This document shows positions 1-9,042 of a DNA stretch of 64,000 nucleotides, one piece after another. Position 1 is the first letter of the stretch; each line of letters opens with the position of its first letter. Below the pieces are notes generated by a model. That model worked only from the letters and a program-made list of their open reading frames with translations. It was not told where the DNA came from and searched no databases. The DNA is taken from assembly GCF_900142465.1 (NCBI RefSeq), contig NZ_FRAX01000001.1, positions 248,001 through 312,000 on the forward strand, given 5' to 3'. The translations under genes were made by a program, and so were the position numbers. The DNA is from Fibrobacter sp. UWH6. Lineage in GTDB: Bacteria; Fibrobacterota; Fibrobacteria; Fibrobacterales; Fibrobacteraceae.

Positions 1-1785
1 GACTGTATAGCCGGAGGCAACCACTAGGTTCCTATCATCGCTTGCGATGACAGGTGTATTTTCAAGATGGCTGATTTTCTTAGACCACTTCAGCTCCCCG
101 TTTTCGGTGTTGATGCAGAATAGTCTATCGGCTGCAGGATCTATCGTAAATAGGTCCTTCTTGTTGCCGAAAAGTTGGGGGTAGCGGGTTTTCGGTGAAA
201 TCGGAAGCAGGTTGATGTGTTTTGCTCCAATGGATTTCCCGTACTGGCTCAGAATAAGGTTTGTAGCGCGAGGATTGCTGGCCGAAAGTCGTACTGCTTC
301 TGACCAGGCTTTTTGCTTTTCCTTATTGCTGCTCTTCTTGTTTTCGAGGTAGAGGGCTTTTAGGAACCAACCTTCTGCGTTGCCGGGTTCCAGGCTGAAT
401 AGAGTGTCTAGCACGGGGGCCAGGGAATCCCACATGCCCCTTTCGTAAAGGCCGATGGCCTTGTTTGCGAATACTTCGGAACGAAGAATTTTCTTACCGT
501 AGTAACGGGGTTGAATGGGGTACAGTTTTCGTTCGCCAAAGTAAAGGAAGATTCCGTCTTCAGTATGGACGGGGGGTGCGTCAATCGGGGTGGTGAAGCT
601 AAAATTCCAAAGAGGGTACAACAAAGTGTCTACGGCTGTAATTGTACCTTCTTCGCTGAATAATCCTAAGGTTCCCTTGGCGAGGGGATAAATCTTGGTT
701 GCGTCACTACGGATTGACGCCCGGGTGAAGCCGCTTAATTGGTCAAAAAGGGAAACCTTGCCTGAAGCTTCCAGTACGACAATGTTGCGTTCAAAGCTGA
801 ACATGGACTCCACGTTGTTAATGGAGGTTTTCCAAATGGGATTGTTTCCTTTTTTGGGTACGTAACAATAAAGGTTTCCGTTTGAAACGAGGAATAGCAA
901 GTCCCTACTGATGATAGTCTGCTTAATAACGTCAAATTGGGCTATGCTGATGTTTTCATTTCCGGTTTCGGAAGACACAAAATGAAGCGCATTGTCGGCG
1001 CAGTTGAGTATGAAATCGTTTGTCGGTTTGTAGAAGCCTTCAATAGTGCAGTTTGAGTATTTTTCAGCGATGTTGGCAACAATACCTTTTTTATTGATAA
1101 TGTACAGTTGCGTATTGGTTTGAATGATGGCGTGATTGTCAAGGAACAGGTAGTCTGTTGCCTTGGCTATGCCGTAGCTGACTTGAGGCACGCTTGCGTG
1201 GAATTTCTGAAAATGCAGGCTGTCTCCATCTGCGGATTGATACCAAATACCCTTGCCGGTAATAAATAGTATCTGAGAGGCGCCGGGCAGTGTTGTCGGA
1301 ATAGGGATTATCTTCCCGTTGTCTATTCTGCCAACCGTTTCGTCCTGGAATAGACAGTAAGTTGGCCCCTCTCCAAAAAACCTCTTGATGCGGGTTCTTA
1401 AGTTGATTGGGGTGAGTAGGAAACTTTCAATCTGTTTGCTGGTGGCCGCATCACGTTCGGCTAGCCAATAAGATTTAGTTGTTTCGTTGGTTCTTGATAG
1501 ACTTTGCTTGTAATAGAAGTTCGACGAGGAATTGTTTCCGGACAATTCCTGGATTTTTCCCAAATAGAAGTAGGCGGATTCCTGATCTTCCTGATCACCT
1601 TCTGCGGCTACATTTTCCAATATGCGGATAGCTTCCGTCACGTCCCCTTTCATTTCAAACATGTAAACGGCTTCTTGTATCAAGCTTTCCATTTTACTTG
1701 CATGAGAAAAGACACTTAAGGTCAGTATGACCATAAGCTGCAGGATGAGTGCGGAACCGGCAAATTGTTTGAATCTATTCAACAT
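1..1785 (-). CDS. TPR/PQQ-propeller-like secreted protein, 3' end beyond the window
   Basis: An open frame without a stop runs from an ATG at 1785 to the left edge (595 codons read), so only the 3' end is missing. The N-terminus has a hydrophobic signal or anchor segment (about residues 9-27). A TPR-like helical stretch follows, then blade-like beta segments, a second TPR-like stretch (about 460-510), and a PQQ-type blade signature, LFCINTENGELKW, near the edge. The ATG overlaps the stop of the response-regulator gene by 11 nt, so it is probably translationally coupled and last in the LysM/sensor-kinase operon. Family knowledge suggests a periplasmic scaffold or sensor protein. The exact function cannot be read from the sequence. 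Confidence 0.75.
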   Translation of the reverse strand, partial: MLNRFKQFAGSALILQLMVILTLSVFSHASKMESLIQEAVYMFEMKGDVTEAIRILENVAAEGDQEDQESAYFYLGKIQELSGNNSSSNFYYKQSLSRTNETTKSYWLAERDAATSKQIESFLLTPINLRTRIKRFFGEGPTYCLFQDETVGRIDNGKIIPIPTTLPGASQILFITGKGIWYQSADGDSLHFQKFHASVPQVSYGIAKATDYLFLDNHAIIQTNTQLYIINKKGIVANIAEKYSNCTIEGFYKPTNDFILNCADNALHFVSSETGNENISIAQFDVIKQTIISRDLLFLVSNGNLYCYVPKKGNNPIWKTSINNVESMFSFERNIVVLEASGKVSLFDQLSGFTRASIRSDATKIYPLAKGTLGLFSEEGTITAVDTLLYPLWNFSFTTPIDAPPVHTEDGIFLYFGERKLYPIQPRYYGKKILRSEVFANKAIGLYERGMWDSLAPVLDTLFSLEPGNAEGWFLKALYLENKKSSNKEKQKAWSEAVRLSASNPRATNLILSQYGKSIGAKHINLLPISPKTRYPQLFGNKKDLFTIDPAADRLFCINTENGELKWSKKISHLENTPVIASDDRNLVVASGYTV

Positions 1786-2485
1786 CGAACTTGTAGCCTG
1801 CTCCTCGAACAGAAATTATGATTCTGGGGTCTGTCATGTCGTCTTCGATTTTCTTACGCAGGTTTCCAATATGGTTGTCGATCGTTCTTGTAGATGGCAT
1901 GTTCTCATCTGTATAACCCCAGATGTCCTTGAGTAGGTCTTCTCGTTCAACAACTTCACCACGGTGCATCCAGAAATATTTGATAATCTGGTATTCCCTG
2001 GTTGTAAGGTCCAGGGGTACGCCCTTCTTGACGGCCGAGAATTTCTTGATATCCACTTTCAAGTCTGCAAATTCAAGAACGTCCGGCACCACATTTCCGT
2101 TACCGGCCTGGGGTTCGATTCGACGTCGGAAAGCCTTGACTCTAGCCAGCAATTCCAGAATAGAAAACGGCTTGGTCACGTAGTCATCTGCGCCCATTTC
2201 CAGGCCTGCAACTTTGCTGGCTTCTTCGGTTTTTGCCGTGAGCATGATGATATAGCATTCCGGATGCTTGTTGCGGATATAGCGGCATACTTCAAAGCCG
2301 CTTTTCTTGGGAATCATCAAATCAAGCAGAACCAACTGCGGCTGGAATGAATCAGTCTTTTCGATGGCCTCTTCTCCATCACAGGCTGTTTCTACTTCGT
2401 AATTTTCCATTTCGAAGTTGTCTTGCAAACCAAATCGGATAATCTCTTCATCCTCAACAATGAGAATTTTAAAATTTTGTGCCAT
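1775..2485 (-). CDS. OmpR/PhoB-family response regulator
   Basis: 236 aa. The N-terminal receiver domain shows the acidic pair in VEDEE, the phosphoacceptor Asp55 in LVLLD, Thr83 and Lys105 in the TKPF motif. A C-terminal winged-helix DNA-binding domain follows (about 135-233), with LTTREYQIIKYF and the RTIDNHIGNLRKKIE recognition-helix region typical of OmpR/PhoB regulators. The gene starts 2 nt after the stop of the sensor kinase, so the two are almost certainly a cognate pair. The targets are unknown. Location between a LysM protein and a propeller protein suggests control of a cell-envelope function (inference). Confidence 0.95.
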   Translation of the reverse strand: MAQNFKILIVEDEEIIRFGLQDNFEMENYEVETACDGEEAIEKTDSFQPQLVLLDLMIPKKSGFEVCRYIRNKHPECYIIMLTAKTEEASKVAGLEMGADDYVTKPFSILELLARVKAFRRRIEPQAGNGNVVPDVLEFADLKVDIKKFSAVKKGVPLDLTTREYQIIKYFWMHRGEVVEREDLLKDIWGYTDENMPSTRTIDNHIGNLRKKIEDDMTDPRIIISVRGAGYKFDVE

Positions 2486-2487
2486 TC

Positions 2488-4548
2488 TTACTCCGCCCTT
2501 TTAAATTTTATGGTGAATGTGGATCCTTTCCCTGGTTTGCTGACGAGAGAAATTGTGGCCCGATGAGTTTCTGCCACTCTTTTTACAATGGCAAGACCTA
2601 GGCCAGAGCCTTTGGTACTGCGAGTCATTTCGTCACCAACTCTATAGAAATCATTAAATATATTTTTTTGTTCTGAACTAGCGATGCCGACACCAGTATC
2701 TGCTACAGAAAAAACGGACCATGAATCTTCTGTGTAGGTTTTTATTGTGATGTCTCCGGGAGCGTTCGTATATTTGATTGCGTTTTCGATCAAGTTTTGT
2801 GCGAGACTATATAATGCGGTGTAGTCGCCCATGACGAATACGTTAGGGTCGAATATGGTGTGGAACGTAAGTCCCTTCTCGACTCCGATGTCTTCAACGG
2901 CGTCAAAGACTTTTCTGGCGCAAATAGAAAAGTCTAACCGTTCCCATTTGAATGCTCCGGTTCCATGTTCCATGCGGGTGTAGTTGAGAATAGCCCCAAT
3001 GAGGTTTTCTAGTCGGGTCGCTTCCTTACCAATAAGGTTTGAGTATTCTTGTACCTTTTCCACTTTTTGAACTCGTCCCCTGGCCATCATTTCGGCAAAC
3101 ATCTTGATGGAGGTCAGCGGTGTTTTCAGTTCGTGAGAAACGCTGGAGAGAAAGTTTGCTTTCATGGACAGGAGTTTTCGTTCCTGTGTAATGAACTTAA
3201 ACATGAAGAAAGATCCGAATATTACCGTAATCAGGGCGAATAGCATCAAACCATACATTAGGAACATCCGATGGCGGGTTTCCTTTCGAATATCCTGCAT
3301 GTCTTTCTCGTAAAGGATCAACTCAAGACCGAGCGCGTCTTCCAGGTGTACTTGGTTGATTATCGTTGTGCTGTCGAGGGCGGTTCCCAGAAGGACAAGA
3401 TCGTTTTTGTCAATAACGGAGAAGGGGATGTTCTTCCAGCTTTGAGCTACGCTTTTGAGTTTGCCGAGGATTCTGTCTTTGTAGGATTCCTTGTCAATTT
3501 TGGCAATGACGACCTGGTCCCCAGAAAGGTAGGGGTATGACATCTTGAAGAGAATGATATCTTCATTGGATTTGAACGATATGCCGTCCTTACTTGCGGG
3601 GGTATTCTCTAGGATGTCCTGGAACTGGTCCTTGTGCTTGTAGAGGATGTCCATGTATCCAAGTTGCCTGTTGAAATTTTCACGTAAATTCCAGAAGGCT
3701 TCGCGCTTGTCCTGGGGAAGTTTTTCAAATGACAGAATCTGTGTAAAGGCGGATTCAAAGAAAAATCTGGATGATGCAATATTTTCTAGACTGGACCCTT
3801 CAAAGAATTCTGCCAGCACGGCAAGGCAGTAGTCCTGGGCTTCCTGATGCTTTTTCTGTTTGACAAGAATCTCGAAGTGCAACAGTCGGACCGACCATGT
3901 AAGGTCGGCGTGAAGGTAGCCCTGCTGGTGGGGATTTTGTTCCAGAAACTCCACTAGCTTTAAGGCGTCGTCATATTTTTTTTCTTTGTAGTACAGTCGG
4001 ATCAAACCCAATAAATCCTGGGTCTGTTCGGAGGGGTCGAACAAATAGAGGCTGGGCCTAAGCGATTTTGAACGCTTCTTGATGTAGTTCTTTCGGCTGT
4101 TTTCTTCTGTAAGTCCGGAGAATTCTTCGCTGAACAACTTTTTCTCTTTTAAGGTGGCGACCTTGTTTGAGAAATTTGTGGACTTGAAAAAGTGCCTTGA
4201 CGAAATGTCGGGATAGATCAGCGCACCTTGATTGAAAAGGAATATGGCTTCAATTCCGTCGACAGACTTGAATTCGGACGCATGACCAAAGTCTAGAAGT
4301 CGCTGGGGCTGTTCATAGAGAAAAAGTGATGCGTTCTTTGTTTCTAGAAAGACCTTGTGTTGCTCTTTTAGAACGCTTTCTTCAACGTCATTCTGAAATG
4401 CAGTCCTGTTTTCGTTGAAATTCTTTTGCGCCAGAAAGATTTCGTTTTGAATATTACGAAAACTGAGCACCGCCAGGATGGCGGTGGGTAGAATGATGCC
4501 TCCGACAAATAAGAGGATAAATAGCAGATTATTGCGGGAAACCTGCAT
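2488..4548 (-). CDS. Membrane sensor histidine kinase with large TPR-like periplasmic domain
   Basis: 686 aa. One membrane segment lies at about residues 8-28 and another at about 428-452, bracketing a roughly 400-aa extracytoplasmic region. That region contains helical, TPR-like stretches (about 165-260) instead of a common Cache or PAS sensor. The cytoplasmic part has a HisKA dimerisation domain with His472 in SSVSHELKTPLTS, then a HATPase domain with N box NLIENAIKYT, G1 box DTGVGI and G2 box GSGLGLAIV. It lies in one operon with the response regulator downstream. The ATG sits 9 nt after the stop of a 38-codon reading frame that is in the same phase, so a longer ancestral N-terminus is possible. 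The input signal is unknown. Confidence 0.93.
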   Translation of the reverse strand: MQVSRNNLLFILLFVGGIILPTAILAVLSFRNIQNEIFLAQKNFNENRTAFQNDVEESVLKEQHKVFLETKNASLFLYEQPQRLLDFGHASEFKSVDGIEAIFLFNQGALIYPDISSRHFFKSTNFSNKVATLKEKKLFSEEFSGLTEENSRKNYIKKRSKSLRPSLYLFDPSEQTQDLLGLIRLYYKEKKYDDALKLVEFLEQNPHQQGYLHADLTWSVRLLHFEILVKQKKHQEAQDYCLAVLAEFFEGSSLENIASSRFFFESAFTQILSFEKLPQDKREAFWNLRENFNRQLGYMDILYKHKDQFQDILENTPASKDGISFKSNEDIILFKMSYPYLSGDQVVIAKIDKESYKDRILGKLKSVAQSWKNIPFSVIDKNDLVLLGTALDSTTIINQVHLEDALGLELILYEKDMQDIRKETRHRMFLMYGLMLFALITVIFGSFFMFKFITQERKLLSMKANFLSSVSHELKTPLTSIKMFAEMMARGRVQKVEKVQEYSNLIGKEATRLENLIGAILNYTRMEHGTGAFKWERLDFSICARKVFDAVEDIGVEKGLTFHTIFDPNVFVMGDYTALYSLAQNLIENAIKYTNAPGDITIKTYTEDSWSVFSVADTGVGIASSEQKNIFNDFYRVGDEMTRSTKGSGLGLAIVKRVAETHRATISLVSKPGKGSTFTIKFKRAE

Positions 4549-4557
4549 AAGCTTCTT

Positions 4558-4674
4558 TTATAGCGGAAGGTATACTGACAATCCCGGGAACTGCAACACG
4601 ACCAAGCTTCCTGCCATTAGCAGGAGCAGCAAGGCAATTGCAATAAGGGAGATGGACAATAGCGGACGAATCAC
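4558..4674 (-). CDS. Candidate 38-aa single-pass membrane peptide between LysM protein and sensor kinase
   Basis: A GTG start overlaps the TGA stop of the LysM gene (GTGA), which is a classic coupling arrangement. The frame reads VIRPLLSISLIAIALLLLLM and continues to a TAA at 4558-4560. Residues 5-27 form one strongly hydrophobic helix after a short positive N-terminus. It ends 9 nt before the kinase ATG and is in the same phase as the kinase, separated by the single in-frame TAA. Seen directly: overlap, hydrophobicity and phase. Inferred: either a regulatory micro-protein partnering the kinase, or the remnant of a longer kinase N-terminus. No homologue is recognised. Confidence 0.5.
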   Translation of the reverse strand: MIRPLLSISLIAIALLLLLMAGSLVVLQFPGLSVYLPL

Positions 4675-5855
4675 TTGATTACGTTTGCCCTATGGGTAAC
4701 AGAAACCTTATGTCCCATTTCGACGCGGCGATTGTTGGAATAAATTTCGCGAATCAGCACCGAGGACTCGTTTTCTGCTGCGCGAGCGATGACGCCTCTA
4801 CCGAGAAGGCGAGGAGGCATGCTTGCATCAGACTTGTCTTCTTCCCAGATTGCCACAGCATCGCCGGTATTGTATCCCTTTGCGAAACCACCATCAATCA
4901 GAACGTAAGAATAAGCTCCGATAATCAGCATGGGGTCCATGGAATAACGAATAATGGCAAGGGAATCCATCTGGGCTGTCTTTTCTGCCGTATAACCTGT
5001 TACGTTAATGGGTGCAAGAGGCTGCTTCAGACGTGCTTTAGACTGGTTGATTTTGATTTCGCGGAAACTTTGTACAATCTGGGCACGAGACAAGGTGTCG
5101 CCGATAGCGGTTATTCTTGCAATGCCTGACAGTCTCAACAAGGCGAACTTGTCAAAACTTCTTCCCTTGGATGCGGGAACGTCAATAGCCTTGGCATCGA
5201 CAATTTCAATGAGGTCTCCCTTCTTGAGATTGCTATTGGTCTTTTTACCGATTCCTACGACAACTTCGCTTTCGGGAAGGTGGATCAGAGGTTCTTTCTT
5301 TTCTCCAGAACGGATAGAGAAGAAGGCGCTGTCCTTCTTAAGGGAGTCCAGGGTGTAGATCTCGGGTGCCAGAATCTGGTAGTATCCATTGAACAGCTTG
5401 GGTTCGGGGCGCTGCTTGTAGTAGTAGGAATCTGTAGGTTTCTGCTTCTTTTCCTTCTTGTTCTTGCTACGAAGATCGCCTAACATGCTTTCGAAGTCTG
5501 CGTTTCTTTCGTCACCGTCATCGCAGCCTGCAGAAGTAATTCCTTTCGGCAGGTTGGAGTCGGCCACTGCAGCGTCGCAGGGATACTTTTTCATTGCAGG
5601 GTCAATGTGGAGAACCGCTTCTTCGCGGGTGCTGTCGCCGAGGTAAATGGAGTCACCCGGGTAAATCCAGTGCGGGTCCTGGATGTGGCGGTTGTTTTCC
5701 CAGAGATCGGGCCATGCAAAGGGATCCTTCAGGAATTCGTCACTCAAGTCCCACAGGGTGTCGCCTTCCTTGACGATATAGGCGGATGCAACAAGGGCTG
5801 AAAATCCCAAGCCGATTGTTAGATACTTCAAAAGACGCATATTTGAAAAACGCAT
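4671..5855 (-). CDS. LysM-domain secreted protein
   Basis: 394 aa. A signal peptide (hydrophobic about residues 9-25, ending near SALVASA) is followed at once by one LysM peptidoglycan-binding domain, YIVKEGDTLWDLSDEFL to about residue 74 (IYPGDSIYL). The remainder (about 75-394) is beta-rich and not recognised. It resembles LysM-headed envelope proteins common in Fibrobacteres and Bacteroidota. It is the first gene of the tight run LysM, 38-aa peptide, kinase, regulator, propeller protein, 38 nt after the methyltransferase-like gene. A second in-frame ATG five codons downstream (5840) would give a more typical signal peptide. Probable periplasmic, wall-bound role (inference). Confidence 0.88.
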   Translation of the reverse strand: MRFSNMRLLKYLTIGLGFSALVASAYIVKEGDTLWDLSDEFLKDPFAWPDLWENNRHIQDPHWIYPGDSIYLGDSTREEAVLHIDPAMKKYPCDAAVADSNLPKGITSAGCDDGDERNADFESMLGDLRSKNKKEKKQKPTDSYYYKQRPEPKLFNGYYQILAPEIYTLDSLKKDSAFFSIRSGEKKEPLIHLPESEVVVGIGKKTNSNLKKGDLIEIVDAKAIDVPASKGRSFDKFALLRLSGIARITAIGDTLSRAQIVQSFREIKINQSKARLKQPLAPINVTGYTAEKTAQMDSLAIIRYSMDPMLIIGAYSYVLIDGGFAKGYNTGDAVAIWEEDKSDASMPPRLLGRGVIARAAENESSVLIREIYSNNRRVEMGHKVSVTHRANVIK

Positions 5856-5893
5856 ATAAAACCCTGCAGGCTGAAATAGCTTTTTATTGAAAT

Positions 5894-7246
5894 TTAACCT
5901 TTTCTCTGTTTGAACGTGGGTGCACTTTGGGCAAAATGCGGCCTTTCTGCGCTATTTTGGCGGTTTACACGTTCCTGAGGACGCTGAACATTACGAGATT
6001 TTGCCTTTTGTGCCGGGTTCTGTCCAAGAATTCCGGCTCTGTCGGGCACAAACAGGAACAGTATCTCGAATTTACCGCTTCCCGGTTCAAGGTACAGCGG
6101 GATGCTCTTGCGAAGCATATAACCTTCACGACGGAAATGCTTGATTTCCTTGGTTGCCACTTCCAGGTTAGATGTTTGCAGAAGAATTCGTTCCGGCCTG
6201 GACTGGGCTGCCATCTGTTCCACATTGGAGGCCAGGGACTCGTCTCCGGGCAGGTTGAAATAGAACGTCCAACGACCTTCGTTTTCTTCCTTGTTAAAGA
6301 ACTTGGTGAAAAAATCCGCATCCACATGACCGCGATAGAATCGCATGTTTTCGTCGGGGACGTTTCGACCATTCAAACGTGAAGACTGCATGGCGTATTC
6401 GCGGCAGTCCAGCGAGGCCACCTTCTTGAATCGGTTTGCCAGGGAGGCACTGACAAAGGAACAACCCGAGTAGAATTCAAAGAAACAGTCGTCCTGGTTC
6501 GGGTGAATGGCACTCTCGATTCGCATGGGAAGGCCGATCCATGCATTCCTTGCCTTGGGAGCCCAGTCGAGCACATGCATATAGATGCCGGTTCCGCCAA
6601 TAGAAATGAAGTCGCTGCCGAAGGCGCTCTTGGCTTCAACTTTCATGGGGGTGGTTCCGGTGGGATCGAACATGTAATCCGGAGTGCACTGGACGTGGTG
6701 ACAACTGATAATTTCCGGGCAGGAACGTTCCAGGAAGTCTACAAATGTCTTGTAGCCGTGTGCGGAATTTCTACCTCTGAGATTGACCTGGACCAAGAGG
6801 GCGAACTGGCCGTCTCCTGTAGCCCTAAAGCAAATTTGACGGAGGGCCTTGCCGAAAATACGGAGGTGGTCCTTTTTCAGCTGTTCATTAACTCGTGTAA
6901 CGACTTCAGGACGTTCCATGTCCTTGACGGGAGCTTCAATAACGAGTTTTTCGCTTGCGCCCTTGATGATTTTTACAATGCGCCAGTCGCAATTTTCTGC
7001 AGGAGTTTCCGCAGTATACCAGGCTTGGATTTTTCCAGGAATTTTTTCGGTTTCTGCCCAGGCGGCGAGTTGACGCTTAAGATCTTCGAAAGTTGGAATG
7101 ACTCGTTCGACGGGTTTTGCCGGTTTTACTTCTTCGTCAACCGTGGCCTTGGCAGCAACACGTTTGTTGGCAAGAGGCGCGGCAGGACGTCTTACGGTTT
7201 CGCGTCTTTCATTTGTCTTAAAGGGCTTTCTTTGCGGCTTGTACAT
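5894..7246 (-). CDS. RNA m5U methyltransferase homologue (TrmA/RlmD fold) with degenerate active site
   Basis: 450 aa, with basic low-complexity tails at both ends (1-45 and about 405-450). The middle aligns by eye to the class I TrmA/RlmD family. FEFYSGCSFVSASLA (257-270) stands in the position of the SAM motif DLYCG-G-FSL-LA, LDCREYAMQSSRLNGRN matches the motif II region, and LLQTSNLEVATKEIKHF (355-371) is followed by the REGY and FEILFLF strands. The catalytic SCNP is replaced by TSNL and the DPPR-type loop by NLPGDE (331-336). The protein probably binds RNA but should not methylate U by the usual Cys mechanism. It is 41 nt downstream of the primase-like ATPase gene. A remote, still-active variant cannot be excluded. 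Confidence 0.65.
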   Translation of the reverse strand: MYKPQRKPFKTNERRETVRRPAAPLANKRVAAKATVDEEVKPAKPVERVIPTFEDLKRQLAAWAETEKIPGKIQAWYTAETPAENCDWRIVKIIKGASEKLVIEAPVKDMERPEVVTRVNEQLKKDHLRIFGKALRQICFRATGDGQFALLVQVNLRGRNSAHGYKTFVDFLERSCPEIISCHHVQCTPDYMFDPTGTTPMKVEAKSAFGSDFISIGGTGIYMHVLDWAPKARNAWIGLPMRIESAIHPNQDDCFFEFYSGCSFVSASLANRFKKVASLDCREYAMQSSRLNGRNVPDENMRFYRGHVDADFFTKFFNKEENEGRWTFYFNLPGDESLASNVEQMAAQSRPERILLQTSNLEVATKEIKHFRREGYMLRKSIPLYLEPGSGKFEILFLFVPDRAGILGQNPAQKAKSRNVQRPQERVNRQNSAERPHFAQSAPTFKQRKG

Positions 7247-7287
7247 GTCAATATCTTTTTGTTAAATCTTTTCTATAAAGTATGAGC

Positions 7288-9042
7288 TTATACCAGGAAT
7301 CGCGGATAAATCCAGGAGCATTCGCGAGCGACCATCTTGGGGAATTCTCTGAAGTTTCCGTTAATCTGGTACAAGTTGAGGCTACCTTCAACCGGGGTCA
7401 GCTTCATGACAGAGTCTGCACGGGCTTCCAGGTATGGGAATTCGTCAATGTTGCAGCTGGATACAACGGCGCATCCGGTAAGTGCAATGATTGTATCGAT
7501 CATCTGCATCAATATCTGATGGGGAGAGCCGCTCAGTCGGGTAGACTTGGGATTGTGCAACACAGAAGAAATCGGGTCGATCACGACAACGCGGTAATCG
7601 TGGTTTTCCAGTTTCTTGGCCCCCTGGATTCTCTTGGCAATCAGCTGTGCTGTTTCAATCGGAGAAAGTGCAGTTCCGCGAAGATTCAGGAAACCGAACT
7701 TCGGGGTGCTGGCATTCAGGTCACGCTTAGATCCCAACAGGTGAAGGCGGTTGAGGAACACCGATTTAGTAAGTTCGAAATTAATGAAGAGAACGTCACT
7801 GGATGTGGTGGTATTACCGAACCAGTCTTCCCCGTAGCAAATGGACAGACCAAGGTCCATCAATGCAAGAGACTTGCCGCTCTTGGGAGGTGCCGTAAAG
7901 AGGAAGAATTCGCCTGCGCGGAGCATGTTTTCCACGATGGTCTGGTCTTTTTTCGGCGCTTCTTCACTGTCGCTAGCCAGCTCAATCAGCGGCTTGCCAT
8001 CCAGAGAATATTCCACCCATTCACGCCATTCCTTAAAGTTCTTGGCGCCCTGTTCCAGTCCGATAAGGTACTGCTGCTTACCGCCACGAAGTACGCCCGG
8101 CATGCGGACCATCATATGGGGATTTCGGTTGGACGAATCTACTTTAAAGCCCTGGGAATCCAAGGTCTTGAAGAGGAAGTCTACGCGTTCGTTATATTCT
8201 TCTTCGTCATTTGCAAAAATCTTGATCCAGGCCTGCACGGAGTTGGCGCCTGTGTTGACCAAGGCGGCACAAGGCAGGTTCAAGGCCTTGTAGTAAGCCA
8301 ACTGCTTGGCAAGACTCATCTTGGGGTTGTCGACGACGACATAACGGTAATGCCAAGATTCATCGGAGGCATCTTCTCCACCCTTAACGGCATTGATGCA
8401 CAGAAGAGCGCCTTCAGGACTGTCCAGGCTCTTCATTATTTTCTTAATGGCGTCATCCTGGCCAACGATGTTGGACACCAGTTCTTCGGTACTGTTGGAG
8501 GTGTTGGAAATCTTGAACTCGATGGTTTCATCTTGTTCGAAAGTAGATTCCAGCAACTTGGCCAAGTCTTTTCGCCAGTCGGCTGCAGGCCAGGGAATGG
8601 AAAGGGCTTCGGGGTCAATCTTGAAGTTTTGCAGAAGTTCAAGAGACTGGGTGTCCAGACCCATGGCGAGCATCTGTTCCATGGAAATCATTCCCGCCGA
8701 AAGGGGGGAGATTATGGGCATGGCTACAGTCTGGGGAGTGGCCGGTGCTGCTCCACCTTCCACTGCAGGGGCCTGTGCTACCGGAGCTGCTGCGGGTGCC
8801 GCTTCTGCGGGGCGTTCAGAGGAACGTTTTTCTGCAGAGAATGCTCGACGGAGCGTCTGTTCGACTTCGTCGCCATCCATGCCTTCATCGCGAGCTTTGC
8901 CACCCAATTGGAAGCTGGCGTCCATAAAGGTCCATTCTTCTTCCATGGCGGCAACACCGGCCTTATACAGTTCGGCCTTTAGTTCGTTTCCGCTGAATTT
9001 ACCTTTCAAAAACTGATTAATTATTTTTCTTGCGCTTTCCAT
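7288..9042 (-). CDS. Primase-like/RepA-type RecA-fold ATPase
   Basis: 584 aa. The N-terminal 75 aa are helical, followed by an Ala/Pro-rich linker (about 75-110). A region at about 210-345 resembles archaeo-eukaryotic primase-fold or replication-initiator modules: YVVVDNPKMSLAKQLAYY, TGANSVQAWIKI, then RNPHMMVRMPGVLRGGKQQY. A RecA/RepA-like ATPase follows, with Walker A APPKSGKS (384-391) and Walker B RVVVIDPISS around Asp489. This layout is usual for plasmid or phage helicase-primases, yet no phage genes surround it. Clear primase catalytic acids are not evident, so the primase-like part may be structural. It heads a minus-strand run with the dead methyltransferase homologue. Confidence 0.7.
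   Translation of the reverse strand: MESARKIINQFLKGKFSGNELKAELYKAGVAAMEEEWTFMDASFQLGGKARDEGMDGDEVEQTLRRAFSAEKRSSERPAEAAPAAAPVAQAPAVEGGAAPATPQTVAMPIISPLSAGMISMEQMLAMGLDTQSLELLQNFKIDPEALSIPWPAADWRKDLAKLLESTFEQDETIEFKISNTSNSTEELVSNIVGQDDAIKKIMKSLDSPEGALLCINAVKGGEDASDESWHYRYVVVDNPKMSLAKQLAYYKALNLPCAALVNTGANSVQAWIKIFANDEEEYNERVDFLFKTLDSQGFKVDSSNRNPHMMVRMPGVLRGGKQQYLIGLEQGAKNFKEWREWVEYSLDGKPLIELASDSEEAPKKDQTIVENMLRAGEFFLFTAPPKSGKSLALMDLGLSICYGEDWFGNTTTSSDVLFINFELTKSVFLNRLHLLGSKRDLNASTPKFGFLNLRGTALSPIETAQLIAKRIQGAKKLENHDYRVVVIDPISSVLHNPKSTRLSGSPHQILMQMIDTIIALTGCAVVSSCNIDEFPYLEARADSVMKLTPVEGSLNLYQINGNFREFPKMVARECSWIYPRFLV

Noticed and set aside
7282-8982. 566-codon open frame on the plus strand opposite the primase-like ATPase gene
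   Set aside because: It is antisense to a gene with clear Walker motifs; the long opening follows from codon bias. The product is rich in Cys, His and Phe runs without any domain.
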